In this document: positions 27,752 to 37,565 of the stretch, piece after piece | How the letters are laid out: each line of letters starts with the position of its first letter | Position numbering within the stretch: the stretch's first letter is position 1 | Source: Pelagibacteraceae bacterium AG-426-G09 | GTDB taxonomy: Bacteria > Pseudomonadota > Alphaproteobacteria > Pelagibacterales > Pelagibacteraceae | Length of the DNA stretch: 64,000 nucleotides | Reading direction: 5' to 3' | NCBI GenBank assembly: GCA_003210075.1 | Contig: QCNR01000002.1 | Location: 19,811 to 83,810 of the forward strand | The notes under the pieces: generated by a model | The model's input: only the letters and a program-made list of their open reading frames with translations | What the model was told of the DNA's origin: nothing | Database searches by the model: none | Position numbers and translations under genes: made by a program

Positions 27752-28840
27752 TTACTTTGGGTCTAATGCTCTAGCATCAGTGCTATTCCAGCCAATATTA
27801 ATTTCGTTTCCTAGTTTAATATCCAAATTTGCTGAACTATTAGGAACTTTTAAAATAAATTCATTATTACCAAGTAGATTCAATCTAACTCTTGTATGGT
27901 CACCATGATAAATAACTTCTTCTATTTTGCCTTTATGACTGTTGTCCATTTTCTCATCAGGGTTTATAAGTGCTCTTTCAGGTCTTAATGAAACGGTAGT
28001 TTTTTCTCCTTTGGATTTAACTGTTATGGGATTAGCAAAAATTTCACCACCACTGTTTAGCTTAACCTTGCACTTACCATTAGTAACATCAATAACTTCA
28101 CCTGCAAAAGTATTATTTTCCCCAATGAATTTTGCAACAAAAGAATTAACTGGTGACTCGTATAATTGGTCTGGTGAAGAAAGTTGTTGAACTTTACCAT
28201 CGTTAAATACTGCAATTCTATTAGACATTGTTAAAGCTTCACCTTGGTCATGTGTAACATAAACAACTGTAACACCAATACTTTCATGTATATGTTTAAT
28301 TTCGTACTGCATGCTTTCTCTTAAATTTTTATCTAGCGCTCCAAGTGGTTCATCCATCAAAACAACGGCTGGATCAAATACTAATGCTCTAGCAACAGCA
28401 ACTCTTTGTTGTTGGCCTCCTGAGAGCTGTCCTGGCATTCTTGACTCATATCCTGCTAATGAAACCATAGATAAAGCTTTATCTACTTTTTTATCTATTT
28501 CATCTTTGGGAATTTTTCTTACTCTTAATGGAAAAGCTAAATTTTCATATACCGTCATATGTGGGAACAAAGCATAATTTTGGAATACCATTCCAATTCC
28601 TCTTTTATGTGGAGGTATATTTGAAATAGGATTTCCATCTAAATAAATTTCACCGTTTGTAGGTGTTTCGAAACCAGCCAACATCATTAAGCAAGTTGTT
28701 TTTCCTGACCCAGATGGTCCAAGCATCGTAATGAATTCACCTTCAGCAATATCTAAGTTTAAATCTTTGACGACAAGAACTTTTCCGTCATAACTTTTAT
28801 CAACTTTTGCGAATTTAACGAATTCTTTGTTATTGGGCAT
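27752..28840 (-). CDS. potA: ABC transporter ATP-binding protein, PotA type
   Basis: GPSGSGKTT, LSGGQQQRVAVARAL, VLMDEPLGALD, C-terminal TOBE-like region. Confidence 0.9.
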   Translation of the reverse strand: MPNNKEFVKFAKVDKSYDGKVLVVKDLNLDIAEGEFITMLGPSGSGKTTCLMMLAGFETPTNGEIYLDGNPISNIPPHKRGIGMVFQNYALFPHMTVYENLAFPLRVRKIPKDEIDKKVDKALSMVSLAGYESRMPGQLSGGQQQRVAVARALVFDPAVVLMDEPLGALDKNLRESMQYEIKHIHESIGVTVVYVTHDQGEALTMSNRIAVFNDGKVQQLSSPDQLYESPVNSFVAKFIGENNTFAGEVIDVTNGKCKVKLNSGGEIFANPITVKSKGEKTTVSLRPERALINPDEKMDNSHKGKIEEVIYHGDHTRVRLNLLGNNEFILKVPNSSANLDIKLGNEINIGWNSTDARALDPK

Positions 28841-28886
28841 CGGATGAATTTAAAACATTTGTGAAGAAGATTATCAATAGTTAATT

Positions 28887-30080
28887 TTAGCTCTTTATAT
28901 GCAGTTCTTTTGAAAGATTACAAAATAATTCTGATCCAGTTTCAGTAACTCTAACAGACTCTGAGGCTTCTACTCCCCACTCACCAAACTGCATTACAGC
29001 AATCATATGAAAACAAATATTTTTTTCTAATACTGTTTTGTCTCCTTTAGAAATATTTAATGTGTGCTCTCCCCAATCTGGTGGATAACCAATTCCAATT
29101 GAATAACCAGTTCTCGATTTTTTTTCGATACCATACTTATCTAAAACTTTCCAAAATGCTTGCGCAACATCATCAGCAGTATTTCCTGGTTTAGTTACAT
29201 CTATACCTGCATGAAGTGCTTCTATAGTTTTTTTCATTGTATCTATTTTTTTTTGATCAGGTTTCCCAAGAAGAACGGTTCTAGCCATAGGACAGTGATA
29301 TCTTCTATAAACTCCAGATAATTCAATAATAGTTGCCTCCCCTTCTACAAACTTGTTATCGCTCCATGTTAAATGAGATGCAGATGTACCTTTTCCAGTT
29401 GGTAAGAGTGGAACTATTGCGGAATAGTCTCCACCATATTCATTTGTCCCTTTTATTAATGTACTCGCAATCTCTGAAACCAAATCATTTTGTCTAACAC
29501 CGGGTTTAATAAATTCAAAAGCTTTTTTCATTCCAAGCTCAGTAATCTTACTTGCTTTCTTCATTAAATTTATCTCTGCATCAGATTTAACTACTCTTGC
29601 CCAATTGACTAATCTTTCGCTGTCAATTAGTTTTGCGTTAGGTAAGCCATCTAATAATTTTTTATACGAATATGCTGTAAAATAATGGGCGTCCATTTCT
29701 AATCCAATATTTAAACTTTCCCATTTCCTTTTCTTTATTAATTCTACAATTGCGTCATAAGGATGAGTTGGCCATGTATGAATATATTTTTCATCATAAG
29801 AAATTATATTTTCATGTTTTATATAACAGTTAATATATGCGCCTCCTGCATCTTGAGCTCTAACAAATAATAATGGTTCATCAGCATCTATATGTATTAT
29901 TGCACATTGGGCGTAATAAAATGACCAAGCATCATAGCCAGTAAGATAGTTTATATTTGGAGTGTCTTGTGAAATTAAAAGATCAATACCTTTTTCTTGC
30001 ATAGATTTTTTAACTTTATCTAGCCTCTCTTTATATTCCTCTTTTGAAAATAACATTTTAATTTGAGAATAATTTTCCAA
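28887..30080 (-). CDS. M24 family Xaa-Pro peptidase / ectoine-hydrolase-like protein
   Basis: Creatinase-like N-terminus and M24 domain (VKSDAEINLMKKASKITELGMKKAFEFIKPG; GIGYPPDWGEHTLNI). Confidence 0.75.
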   Translation of the reverse strand: MENYSQIKMLFSKEEYKERLDKVKKSMQEKGIDLLISQDTPNINYLTGYDAWSFYYAQCAIIHIDADEPLLFVRAQDAGGAYINCYIKHENIISYDEKYIHTWPTHPYDAIVELIKKRKWESLNIGLEMDAHYFTAYSYKKLLDGLPNAKLIDSERLVNWARVVKSDAEINLMKKASKITELGMKKAFEFIKPGVRQNDLVSEIASTLIKGTNEYGGDYSAIVPLLPTGKGTSASHLTWSDNKFVEGEATIIELSGVYRRYHCPMARTVLLGKPDQKKIDTMKKTIEALHAGIDVTKPGNTADDVAQAFWKVLDKYGIEKKSRTGYSIGIGYPPDWGEHTLNISKGDKTVLEKNICFHMIAVMQFGEWGVEASESVRVTETGSELFCNLSKELHIKS

Positions 30081-30801
30081 ATCCAGTAACAGATTTATTC
30101 ATTCCTATTTTTTCTAAAGTTTCCCAAATTAAAGCCTGGTTACTAGATAAAACCATTTTTTTATGTTTTTTTTCTAACCTATCTATTATCGCTAAAGCTG
30201 GAAGAGCTGTACAAGAAATAAATAAAGCATCAGCATCATTTAGTTTAATATTAGACAACACCTCATACAAATATTCTGGATCAACTTTTCCAATATCTAT
30301 ATCTGATTCTATATCAAAATAGGAATTAGATGTTATTTCAAATCCTTCTTTTTTAAAAAATTCAATTACTTCATCATTTAATTTTTTTGGGTACGGAGTA
30401 AATAAATAAATTTTTTTTATATCTAATTTTTTTAACGCATTTACAGCTGCTGTGCTTGGAGTTGTTACACTTGTGTTTGGTTTTGCTTTTTTAATTTTTT
30501 CTTCAATTGAATTATATCCAGCTGCTATTGTTCCTGAAGTACATCCATAAGCGACACAGTCTATTTTTTCATCAGGCAATATATCTTTGGTAACTTCAGT
30601 AATTTTCTCAGACATTTTAATTAGATTTTCAGATGTTAGAGGATTAAAGGTTTCTATTCTATTTACAAAAAAATCAATCTTCTTATCTTTAATAACGCTA
30701 ATGAAATCTTTTTCGATCATATAATCGCTGGATAGCGCAATTAAACCTATTTTTGGATTTAATTCCTTTAAAAATTTAGGTAGTATTTTTTTTGTTTCCA
30801 T
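30058..30801 (-). CDS. Asp/Glu racemase superfamily (maleate isomerase / arylmalonate decarboxylase-like)
   Basis: Paired cysteines in DCVAYGCTSGTIAAGY and ALFISCTALPAL; 23-nt overlap with the M24 gene. Confidence 0.75.
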   Translation of the reverse strand: METKKILPKFLKELNPKIGLIALSSDYMIEKDFISVIKDKKIDFFVNRIETFNPLTSENLIKMSEKITEVTKDILPDEKIDCVAYGCTSGTIAAGYNSIEEKIKKAKPNTSVTTPSTAAVNALKKLDIKKIYLFTPYPKKLNDEVIEFFKKEGFEITSNSYFDIESDIDIGKVDPEYLYEVLSNIKLNDADALFISCTALPALAIIDRLEKKHKKMVLSSNQALIWETLEKIGMNKSVTGFGKLFSN

Positions 30802-30845
30802 ATTTTTTTAAATATATCCTAAAGTTATATTTTGTGATATAAATA

Positions 30846-30908
30846 ACGCAAGCGATACATAACTCGTCGTTTTAACTTCATAAGCTAAACGAAAGTGGGA
30901 TCGGTCGT
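30846..30908 (+). ncRNA. Candidate structured leader upstream of LLM oxidoreductase operon
   Basis: Hairpin CGTTT(30868-30872)/AAACG(30887-30891) with inner CTT/AAG; possible closing pairs ACG/CGT and CGAT/ATCG. Confidence 0.3.
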
Positions 30909-30936
30909 CTTTAAATTAGTTTTTAAAGGAGGCTTA

Positions 30937-32103
30937 ATGAACTTTGGCTATTTTTGTAATACCACCAATTGGAATAAAAAATCTTATACGCAATTATTAG
31001 AAGAAGCTAGGGAGATAGCAATTTATTGTGATCAAAGTAATTGGAATTCAATTTGGTTTACTGAACATCATTTTAATCATGAAGGAATGGAAGTTTGTAC
31101 AAATCCATTAATGATGTGTACCGATGCTGCCGCAAGAACAAATCAAATTAGATTGGGACAAGCTTGTAATGTAATTACATTTCATAATCCAATTAGACTA
31201 GCTGAAGATATTGCTACTTTAGATCAAATGTCAAAAGGTAGAGTAGAAGTTGGTATTGGAAGAGGCGTTTACGGAAGAGAAGCTGTACACATGAACAAAG
31301 AAGCTGATCTAAAAGATCAAGCAAAAAACTTTAGATTATTTTCAGAAACACTTGAAATAATGAAAAAGGCTTGGACAGAAGATTTTTTTTCTCATAAAGG
31401 AGAATTTTACAACTACCCATCAGATAATTTTGTATGGCAACATGATATGAGCCCACCGATTGATGGTGTAGTGGAAAAACAAACAAACGTATTAAAAAAA
31501 ATAAGTGTTCTTCCAAAACCATATCAACAACCTCATCCACCTATTTCTCAAGTGGTTGATGGTGAAAGATCAATTCAGTGGGCCGCAGAAAATGGAATTA
31601 AAACAATAATGTGGATCCCTACAGTTAAAGCTCTCAAGAAAAGATTTGAAATTTATAGAGATGCAAAATCAAAAGCTGAAAATAGAGATGTTCCATTAGG
31701 AGAGGGAATTTCTTTAGTAAGAGATATGTTTGTTGCTGAAACAATGGAAGACGCAAAAAAGATGGCTGGAGAACATATTGTAAATTATATGAGATGGGTG
31801 TGTCACTGGAGAGGTTTGGGTAATCATATGGATCCAGATGAAAAGTTACCAGAAACAAAAAATAAATTAGATCTTTTAAATTATGAGTTTTTACATGGTA
31901 GAAATCTTTTATTTGGGACACCAGATTATGTAGTAAGTAAAATTAAAGAACTTCAACAAGAATTAAATCTTCAAAATTTACAGGTGTGGTCAAATTTTCC
32001 TGGAGTAAAACATGAAGATAGTATGAGAAGTATTAAATTATTTACAGAAGAAGTTATGCCAAAAATAAACGCTTTGGATGCAAATATCCAAAGAGCAAGC
32101 TAA
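30937..32103 (+). CDS. LLM class flavin-dependent oxidoreductase (luciferase-like)
   Basis: MNFGYFCNTTNWNKKSY...SIWFTEHHFNHEG; AAAGGAGG supports start at 30937, not the track's 30895. Confidence 0.85.
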   Translation: MNFGYFCNTTNWNKKSYTQLLEEAREIAIYCDQSNWNSIWFTEHHFNHEGMEVCTNPLMMCTDAAARTNQIRLGQACNVITFHNPIRLAEDIATLDQMSKGRVEVGIGRGVYGREAVHMNKEADLKDQAKNFRLFSETLEIMKKAWTEDFFSHKGEFYNYPSDNFVWQHDMSPPIDGVVEKQTNVLKKISVLPKPYQQPHPPISQVVDGERSIQWAAENGIKTIMWIPTVKALKKRFEIYRDAKSKAENRDVPLGEGISLVRDMFVAETMEDAKKMAGEHIVNYMRWVCHWRGLGNHMDPDEKLPETKNKLDLLNYEFLHGRNLLFGTPDYVVSKIKELQQELNLQNLQVWSNFPGVKHEDSMRSIKLFTEEVMPKINALDANIQRAS

Positions 32104-32687
32104 TGGATTTAAAATTAAGAAAATTTACAAAATTTGTAGATAAAACTTTTATTGAAGGTGGAAAGAAAGCTAAAGAACCAGTTCTACTAGTTTCTGTTGC
32201 AGCAGTAATTCAAAATCCTTGGGCAGGAAAAGGTTTTGTTGAAAATTTAAAACCAGAAATTTTAGATCTTGCACCACAGTTAGGTGATTTATTAGTTCCA
32301 GAACTTGTGAAAGAGATTGGATCAGGTGATAAAATTTTAGCTTATGGAAAAGCAGCAATGGTTGGTTTAAATGGTGAAATTGAACATGCTTCTGCATTTA
32401 TACACACATTAAGATTTGGAAATAAGTTCAGGGATGCGGTTGGAGGAACTGCTTATTTAAGTTTTACAAACACAAGAGGTCCAGCGGGATCAAAGATTTC
32501 TATTCCAATGATGCATAAAACGGATGCTGGTTTGAGACCATTTTATTTAACTCATGAATTTACTATTCATGATGCACCAAACGAAGATGAGATAGTGGTT
32601 GCAATAGGTGGTGCACCATTTGGAAGAGCTCATGCAAGAACAGGTGATAGATATCAAGATATGAAAGAGATGGGTCTTTCAAAATAA
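32103..32687 (+). CDS. DUF1185 / 'amino acid synthesis' family protein
   Basis: LLVSVAAVIQNPWAGKGFVENL, LAYGKAAMVGLNGEIEHASAFIHTLRFGNKFRDA. Confidence 0.7.
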   Translation: MDLKLRKFTKFVDKTFIEGGKKAKEPVLLVSVAAVIQNPWAGKGFVENLKPEILDLAPQLGDLLVPELVKEIGSGDKILAYGKAAMVGLNGEIEHASAFIHTLRFGNKFRDAVGGTAYLSFTNTRGPAGSKISIPMMHKTDAGLRPFYLTHEFTIHDAPNEDEIVVAIGGAPFGRAHARTGDRYQDMKEMGLSK

Positions 32688-32690
32688 TTA

Positions 32691-33476
32691 ATGTTATATA
32701 ATTTTGACAAAGATCAAAATCACTATTTTTTTAAAAATAATAAGTCAATTCCATTAGTTTTTATTCATGGTGTTGGACTTAATCAGGGTATGTGGCAACC
32801 ACAAATCAATTATTTTAAAGATGAAACTATACTTACTTATGACTTATTAGGACATGGCAAAACAAAGTATAATAAAAATACTATAAAAATTGAAGATTTT
32901 AGATCTCAATTAAAAAATTTATTAGTAAATTTAAATATTCAAAAAATTAACCTTGTAGGTTTTTCCATAGGTGCTTTAATAGCTATTGATTTTGTTTCTG
33001 AATATAAAAAATACTTTAACTCTTTAACCTTGATTGCGACTACATATAAAAGAACTGATGAAGAAAGGAAGAAAGTTATTGATAGATTAAATCTTGCAAA
33101 GAAAAATATGCCATTATCTAAACTTGCAATGAAAAGATGGTTTAGTGACAAATATCTAGAAAATAATCCTGCAGTATATAAAGAGTTTATGAATATTTTA
33201 AATAAATCGGGAGAAGACCATGAAAACTTTATTAAAGCATACGATTTATTTGCAAATTATATAGATGATGAAATAAAGGTAAAAAAAATAGATGTTAATA
33301 CTCTTATAATTACAGGATCAGATGATCCTGGCTCAACTTCTAAAATGTCCAGAGAATTAAATAACGATATACCTAATTCTAAATTTATTGAGATAAAAGG
33401 TGGAAAACATCTATGTAGTATTGAATGTTCAGATGATGTAAATATTGCAATAAAAGACCATATTAATAATGCCTGA
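32691..33476 (+). CDS. Alpha/beta hydrolase
   Basis: FIHGVGLNQGMWQPQ, LVGFSIGALIAIDF, LIITGSDDPGS, GGKHLCS. Confidence 0.85.
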   Translation: MLYNFDKDQNHYFFKNNKSIPLVFIHGVGLNQGMWQPQINYFKDETILTYDLLGHGKTKYNKNTIKIEDFRSQLKNLLVNLNIQKINLVGFSIGALIAIDFVSEYKKYFNSLTLIATTYKRTDEERKKVIDRLNLAKKNMPLSKLAMKRWFSDKYLENNPAVYKEFMNILNKSGEDHENFIKAYDLFANYIDDEIKVKKIDVNTLIITGSDDPGSTSKMSRELNNDIPNSKFIEIKGGKHLCSIECSDDVNIAIKDHINNA

Positions 33477-34950
33477 ATTAAAAAAATATAAAATGTTTAT
33501 TAATGGGGAGTGGGTTGACTCTGAAAGTAAAAAAACATTTGAAACTTTAAATCCAGAAAATAATAAACCATGGGCTGTAGTTCCTGAAGCAAGCGCTAAA
33601 GATGTTGATAAAGCAGTCAAATCTGCTCAAAAAGCTTTTGAAGGGGAATGGTCTAAAATATTGCCTAGAGAAAGAGCAAAATATTTAAGAGCTATCGGGA
33701 GCAAACTTAGAGAGAATGCTGAGCTATTAGGCAAAGTTGAAACAGTTGATACAGGTAAACTTTATAGAGAAACTTATAAACAAGCTAATTACATTGCTGA
33801 GTACTATGACTACTACGCAGGACTTGCAGATAAAATTGAAGGTACAGTTCTTCCAATTGATAAACCAAATATTCAAGCTATTACAACTAGAATTCCAATT
33901 GGAGTAATTGCAGCTATCGTTCCTTGGAATTCACAAATGTTTTTAACAGCAACTAAACTTGCACCTGCGCTTGCCATGGGAAATACTGTTGTAATTAAAG
34001 CATCAGAACTTGCGCCAGCTACGATGTTTGAATTTGCAAAATTAATTGAAGAAACAGGAATTCCTAAAGGAGTAGTAAATGTTATTACAGGTTTTGGAGA
34101 TCCATGCGGTAAAGCTTTAACAACTCATAATTTAGTTGAAAAGGTTGCATTCACAGGTGGTCCTGAAACAGCAAGGCATATAATAAGAAATTCTGCAGAA
34201 AATTTATCTGAAGTAAGTTTAGAACTTGGTGGAAAGAGTCCAGTTGCAGTATTCAACGATGCACATCAGGAAAATGCAGTTAATGGAATTACTGCTGGAA
34301 TTTTTGGTGCATCTGGACAAAGTTGTATTGCTGGTTCAAGATTATATTTACAAAAAGAAATTTATAATGAATTTTTAGATAAACTTACAGCTAGAGCAGA
34401 AAAAATAAAAATAGGAGCGCCAATGGATCCAGATACAGAAATGGGACCATTAAGTAATTTTAAACAATTAGAAGTTATTGAGAAAAACATAAAATTAACT
34501 TTAGAGCAAGGTGGAAAAATTAAATGTGGTGGCAAAAGACATTCATATTCAAATGAAGGATATTATTTTCCTCCAACAATTATTGAATGTGATAATCACA
34601 ACTTGCCAGTTGCAGAAAATGAATTATTTGGTCCTGTTTTGTCAGTTATGAAATTCGAAAACGAAAAAGAAGTAATTGAAAAGATGAATGATAATCAATT
34701 TGGATTATCCTCTGGAGTTTATACTAGCGATCTGGCTAGAGGATTAAGAGTTTCAAACGCAATCAGAGCAGGAATTACATTTGTAAATACATACAGATTA
34801 ATTTCACCATCTGCACCATTTGGAGGGATTAAAGATAGTGGATATGGAAAAGAAGCAGGCATCGACTCAATTAAAGACTACACAAGAGTTAAAACTATTT
34901 GGTACTACACATCTGACGAACCAACCCTCGATCCCTTTGCAATTAGATAG
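33469..34950 (+). CDS. Aldehyde dehydrogenase family protein
   Basis: IVPWNSQMFLTATKLAPALAMGN, LELGGKSPVAVFNDA, GASGQSCIAGSR, NELFGPVLSV. Confidence 0.9.
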   Translation: MPELKKYKMFINGEWVDSESKKTFETLNPENNKPWAVVPEASAKDVDKAVKSAQKAFEGEWSKILPRERAKYLRAIGSKLRENAELLGKVETVDTGKLYRETYKQANYIAEYYDYYAGLADKIEGTVLPIDKPNIQAITTRIPIGVIAAIVPWNSQMFLTATKLAPALAMGNTVVIKASELAPATMFEFAKLIEETGIPKGVVNVITGFGDPCGKALTTHNLVEKVAFTGGPETARHIIRNSAENLSEVSLELGGKSPVAVFNDAHQENAVNGITAGIFGASGQSCIAGSRLYLQKEIYNEFLDKLTARAEKIKIGAPMDPDTEMGPLSNFKQLEVIEKNIKLTLEQGGKIKCGGKRHSYSNEGYYFPPTIIECDNHNLPVAENELFGPVLSVMKFENEKEVIEKMNDNQFGLSSGVYTSDLARGLRVSNAIRAGITFVNTYRLISPSAPFGGIKDSGYGKEAGIDSIKDYTRVKTIWYYTSDEPTLDPFAIR

Positions 34951-35807
34951 TGCCACTTAAACATATATTAGTTTTACTTTTTATAATGGCTACACATGGA
35001 AGTGCCTTTCCAATAGCAAAACTTGCTCTTAACAATAATGTTCCACCAATTCTTATGGCCTCTCTAAGGATGGGCATGGTAATGCTACTATTAATTCCTT
35101 TTTGGAAATTTAAAATTCCAGACAAAAAATATCTTAAATCACTTATTTTATTTTCAATTTCTATGGGTGTAATGGTATATGTTTTTATGAATCTATCTTT
35201 AAAACATTCTTCATTTATTTCTCCAATAATAATTGGTGCTCAGTTAGCTGTCCCCTTTGCTGTTTTATTAAGCGCAAAAATGATTGGGGAAAGTATTAGT
35301 GCTAAGAAATGGATGTATGTTATTTTAGCTTTTGTAGGAATTATTATTGTTTTCTTTGATCCTGAATTAAAAAATAACTTACTTGGATTATTTTTTGCAT
35401 CATTGATGGCTTTATTTTTTGCTATAGCTCAGGTCTACTCAAGACAATTGAAAGAATTAAGTCTTACATTATTAAATGTTTATACTGGCTTTTTTGGCTT
35501 CTTTGTTCTTATTGTGGTGTCTTTTTTTGTAGAAGGTGAAGTGATTATCAATATAAAAAATATTAATTTTGAGTCTTGGATTTTAATTAGTTATCAGGCT
35601 GTAATTGTTTCATTGTTTGCTCACATGTCTATGTTTTATTTGTATAAATTTTATACAGTAGGACAGATTTTTCCCTTCTACTCTTTATTTCCAATATTTG
35701 GGATCATTTTGACTTTTTTGATATTTGGTGAAATTCCAAGCCTATTATTTTTTATAGGGAGCTTTATCGTTATAAGTTCAGTAATTTTACTGCAGAAAAC
35801 CAAATAA
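34950..35807 (+). CDS. EamA/DMT family transporter
   Basis: Multi-TM 285-aa DMT-like protein; stop/start overlap with the ALDH gene. Confidence 0.8.
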   Translation: MPLKHILVLLFIMATHGSAFPIAKLALNNNVPPILMASLRMGMVMLLLIPFWKFKIPDKKYLKSLILFSISMGVMVYVFMNLSLKHSSFISPIIIGAQLAVPFAVLLSAKMIGESISAKKWMYVILAFVGIIIVFFDPELKNNLLGLFFASLMALFFAIAQVYSRQLKELSLTLLNVYTGFFGFFVLIVVSFFVEGEVIINIKNINFESWILISYQAVIVSLFAHMSMFYLYKFYTVGQIFPFYSLFPIFGIILTFLIFGEIPSLLFFIGSFIVISSVILLQKTK

Positions 35808-35881
35808 AATAACCTATTGATATTATTTACAGATCATATTTAATTTTATTTTTATAAATTGTTAACAATTAGAGGATATAT

Positions 35882-37063
35882 ATGAAAAAATTAATTTTAG
35901 CTGCTTTTCTATTTGTTTCGACTATGTCGACAAATACTTTGGCAGATATTAAAATGGGGATCATATTAGGATTTACAGGTCCTATTGAATCTCTTACTCC
36001 AGCTATGGCAGCTTCTGCTGAGCTTGCTTTTAACGAAGCATCAGACTCAGGTAAATTGCTTGGTGGACAAAAAATATCAGTAGAAAGAGCTGACTCGACT
36101 TGTGTTGACTCTGCTGCTGCTACAACTGCTGCTGAAGGTTTAGTTTCAAACGGAGTAGTTGCTATTATGGGTGCAGACTGTTCTGGAGTTACTGGTGCTA
36201 TCGCAACTAATGTTGCAGTACCAAACGGAGTAGTGATGATTTCACCATCTGCTACATCTCCTGGATTAACTGATCTAAATGATAATGGATATTTCTTTAG
36301 AACAGCTCCATCAGATGCTAGAGGTGGACAAATCTTAGCTGATATTACAAAAGATAGAAAAGTTAAGAGTGTTGCTATAACATACACAAACAATGACTAC
36401 GGTAAAGGTTTAGCAGATGTTTATAAAGCTGCTGTAGAGGCTCACGGTATTAAAGTAACAACTGTTGCTGCTCACGAAGATGGTAAAGCAGACTATTCAG
36501 CAGAAGTTGCTACACTTGCTTCAGCAGGCGGTGATGCAGTTGCTGTTATTGGTTACATTGACCAAGGTGGAAAAGGAATAATCCAAGCATCTCTAGATTC
36601 TGGTGCATTTGATAAATTTATTTTATCAGATGGTATGATCGGAGATTCTTTAACAGATAACTTTGGTAAAGCTTTAAACAAATCATTTGGTTCTTTACCA
36701 GGTTCAACTGGAAAAGGTGCAGGAGTATTTGCTGATGTTGCAAAAGCAGCAGGTATAGACTCTTCAGGACCTTACACAGGTGAATCATATGATGCTGCTG
36801 CTTTAATTACCTTGGCTATGCAAGCTGGTGGTAAAGCTGATAGAGCAACAATTCAACAAAATGTAATGGCAGTTGCTAATGCTCCTGGAAAAAAGATTTA
36901 CCCAGGTGAATTAGGAAAAGCTTTAGATTTACTTGCAAAAGGTAAAGCTGTTAACTACGAAGGTGCTACTGGAGTAGAAATGACAGATGTTGGTGAAGCT
37001 TTTGGTTCTTTCTTAGAAAAAGAAATCAAAGGTGGAAAATTTAAAACAAAAAAACAAAGATAA
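35882..37063 (+). CDS. livK: Branched-chain amino acid type ABC solute-binding protein
   Basis: Signal peptide; IKMGIILGFTGPIESLTPAMAASAELAFNEA; GVVMISPSATSPGLT. Confidence 0.85.
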   Translation: MKKLILAAFLFVSTMSTNTLADIKMGIILGFTGPIESLTPAMAASAELAFNEASDSGKLLGGQKISVERADSTCVDSAAATTAAEGLVSNGVVAIMGADCSGVTGAIATNVAVPNGVVMISPSATSPGLTDLNDNGYFFRTAPSDARGGQILADITKDRKVKSVAITYTNNDYGKGLADVYKAAVEAHGIKVTTVAAHEDGKADYSAEVATLASAGGDAVAVIGYIDQGGKGIIQASLDSGAFDKFILSDGMIGDSLTDNFGKALNKSFGSLPGSTGKGAGVFADVAKAAGIDSSGPYTGESYDAAALITLAMQAGGKADRATIQQNVMAVANAPGKKIYPGELGKALDLLAKGKAVNYEGATGVEMTDVGEAFGSFLEKEIKGGKFKTKKQR

Positions 37064-37074
37064 TTTTTAAGTTT

Positions 37075-37110
37075 AAAACCCCAGCGAATTAAATCGCTGG
37101 GGTTTTTTTT
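37075..37110 (+). terminator. Strong rho-independent terminator
   Basis: AAAACCCCAGCGA...TCGCTGGGGTTTTTTTT. Confidence 0.9.
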
Positions 37111-37117
37111 ATTCACA

Positions 37118-37186
37118 TTAAAAAATATATTTGTCTGCTAAATAAATAATAAGACCGGCAGCAATTCCAAGAAGAATATAGTGCAA
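37118..37186 (-). CDS. 22-aa hydrophobic mini-protein (putative)
   Basis: TTG start, AAAGGAA ribosome site overlapping the thioredoxin gene end: MHYILLGIAAGLIIYLADKYIF*. Confidence 0.35.
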   Translation of the reverse strand: MHYILLGIAAGLIIYLADKYIF

Positions 37187-37187
37187 T

Positions 37188-37562
37188 TTAAATTCCTTTT
37201 TTTATTAAATCGTAAATTTTATTTTTATTAGTTATACCCATTTCCCGAGCAATTTCTTTATTGTTTTTATATACTGCTATAGTTGTCCAATAATCTATTT
37301 TTAAAAACTCAGCTATTTCTGGGTTCTCGGTTTGTTCATAAAAATAAAATAACACGTCATTAAAATCATTTATTGCACTCTTAAATACTTTGGTTTGAGC
37401 TTTACAAGTCGAACAATATTTATTCCATGAATTAACAACAATAGTTTTTCCATCTTTTTGGGCTTTTTTAAAATCTTCTATGGTGAAATTAGTATCTTTT
37501 TCAAATGCCAATAAATTTGTTGATGTTATTATAAATATAAAAGTTAATAATATTTTTTTCAT
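37188..37562 (-). CDS. Secreted thioredoxin-like protein
   Basis: Signal peptide; NSWNKYCSTCKAQTKVF (CxxC). Confidence 0.7.
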   Translation of the reverse strand: MKKILLTFIFIITSTNLLAFEKDTNFTIEDFKKAQKDGKTIVVNSWNKYCSTCKAQTKVFKSAINDFNDVLFYFYEQTENPEIAEFLKIDYWTTIAVYKNNKEIAREMGITNKNKIYDLIKKGI

Positions 37563-37565
37563 TCT

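Noticed and set aside
30895-30936. N-terminal extension MGSVVFKLVFKGGL of the LLM oxidoreductase
   Set aside because: The AAAGGAGG site positions translation at 30937; the extension overlaps the candidate leader element.
35869-36393. 174-aa minus-strand ORF over the livK-like gene
   Set aside because: Antisense shadow of the Ala/Ser-rich SBP coding sequence, whose signal peptide and family motifs are clear.
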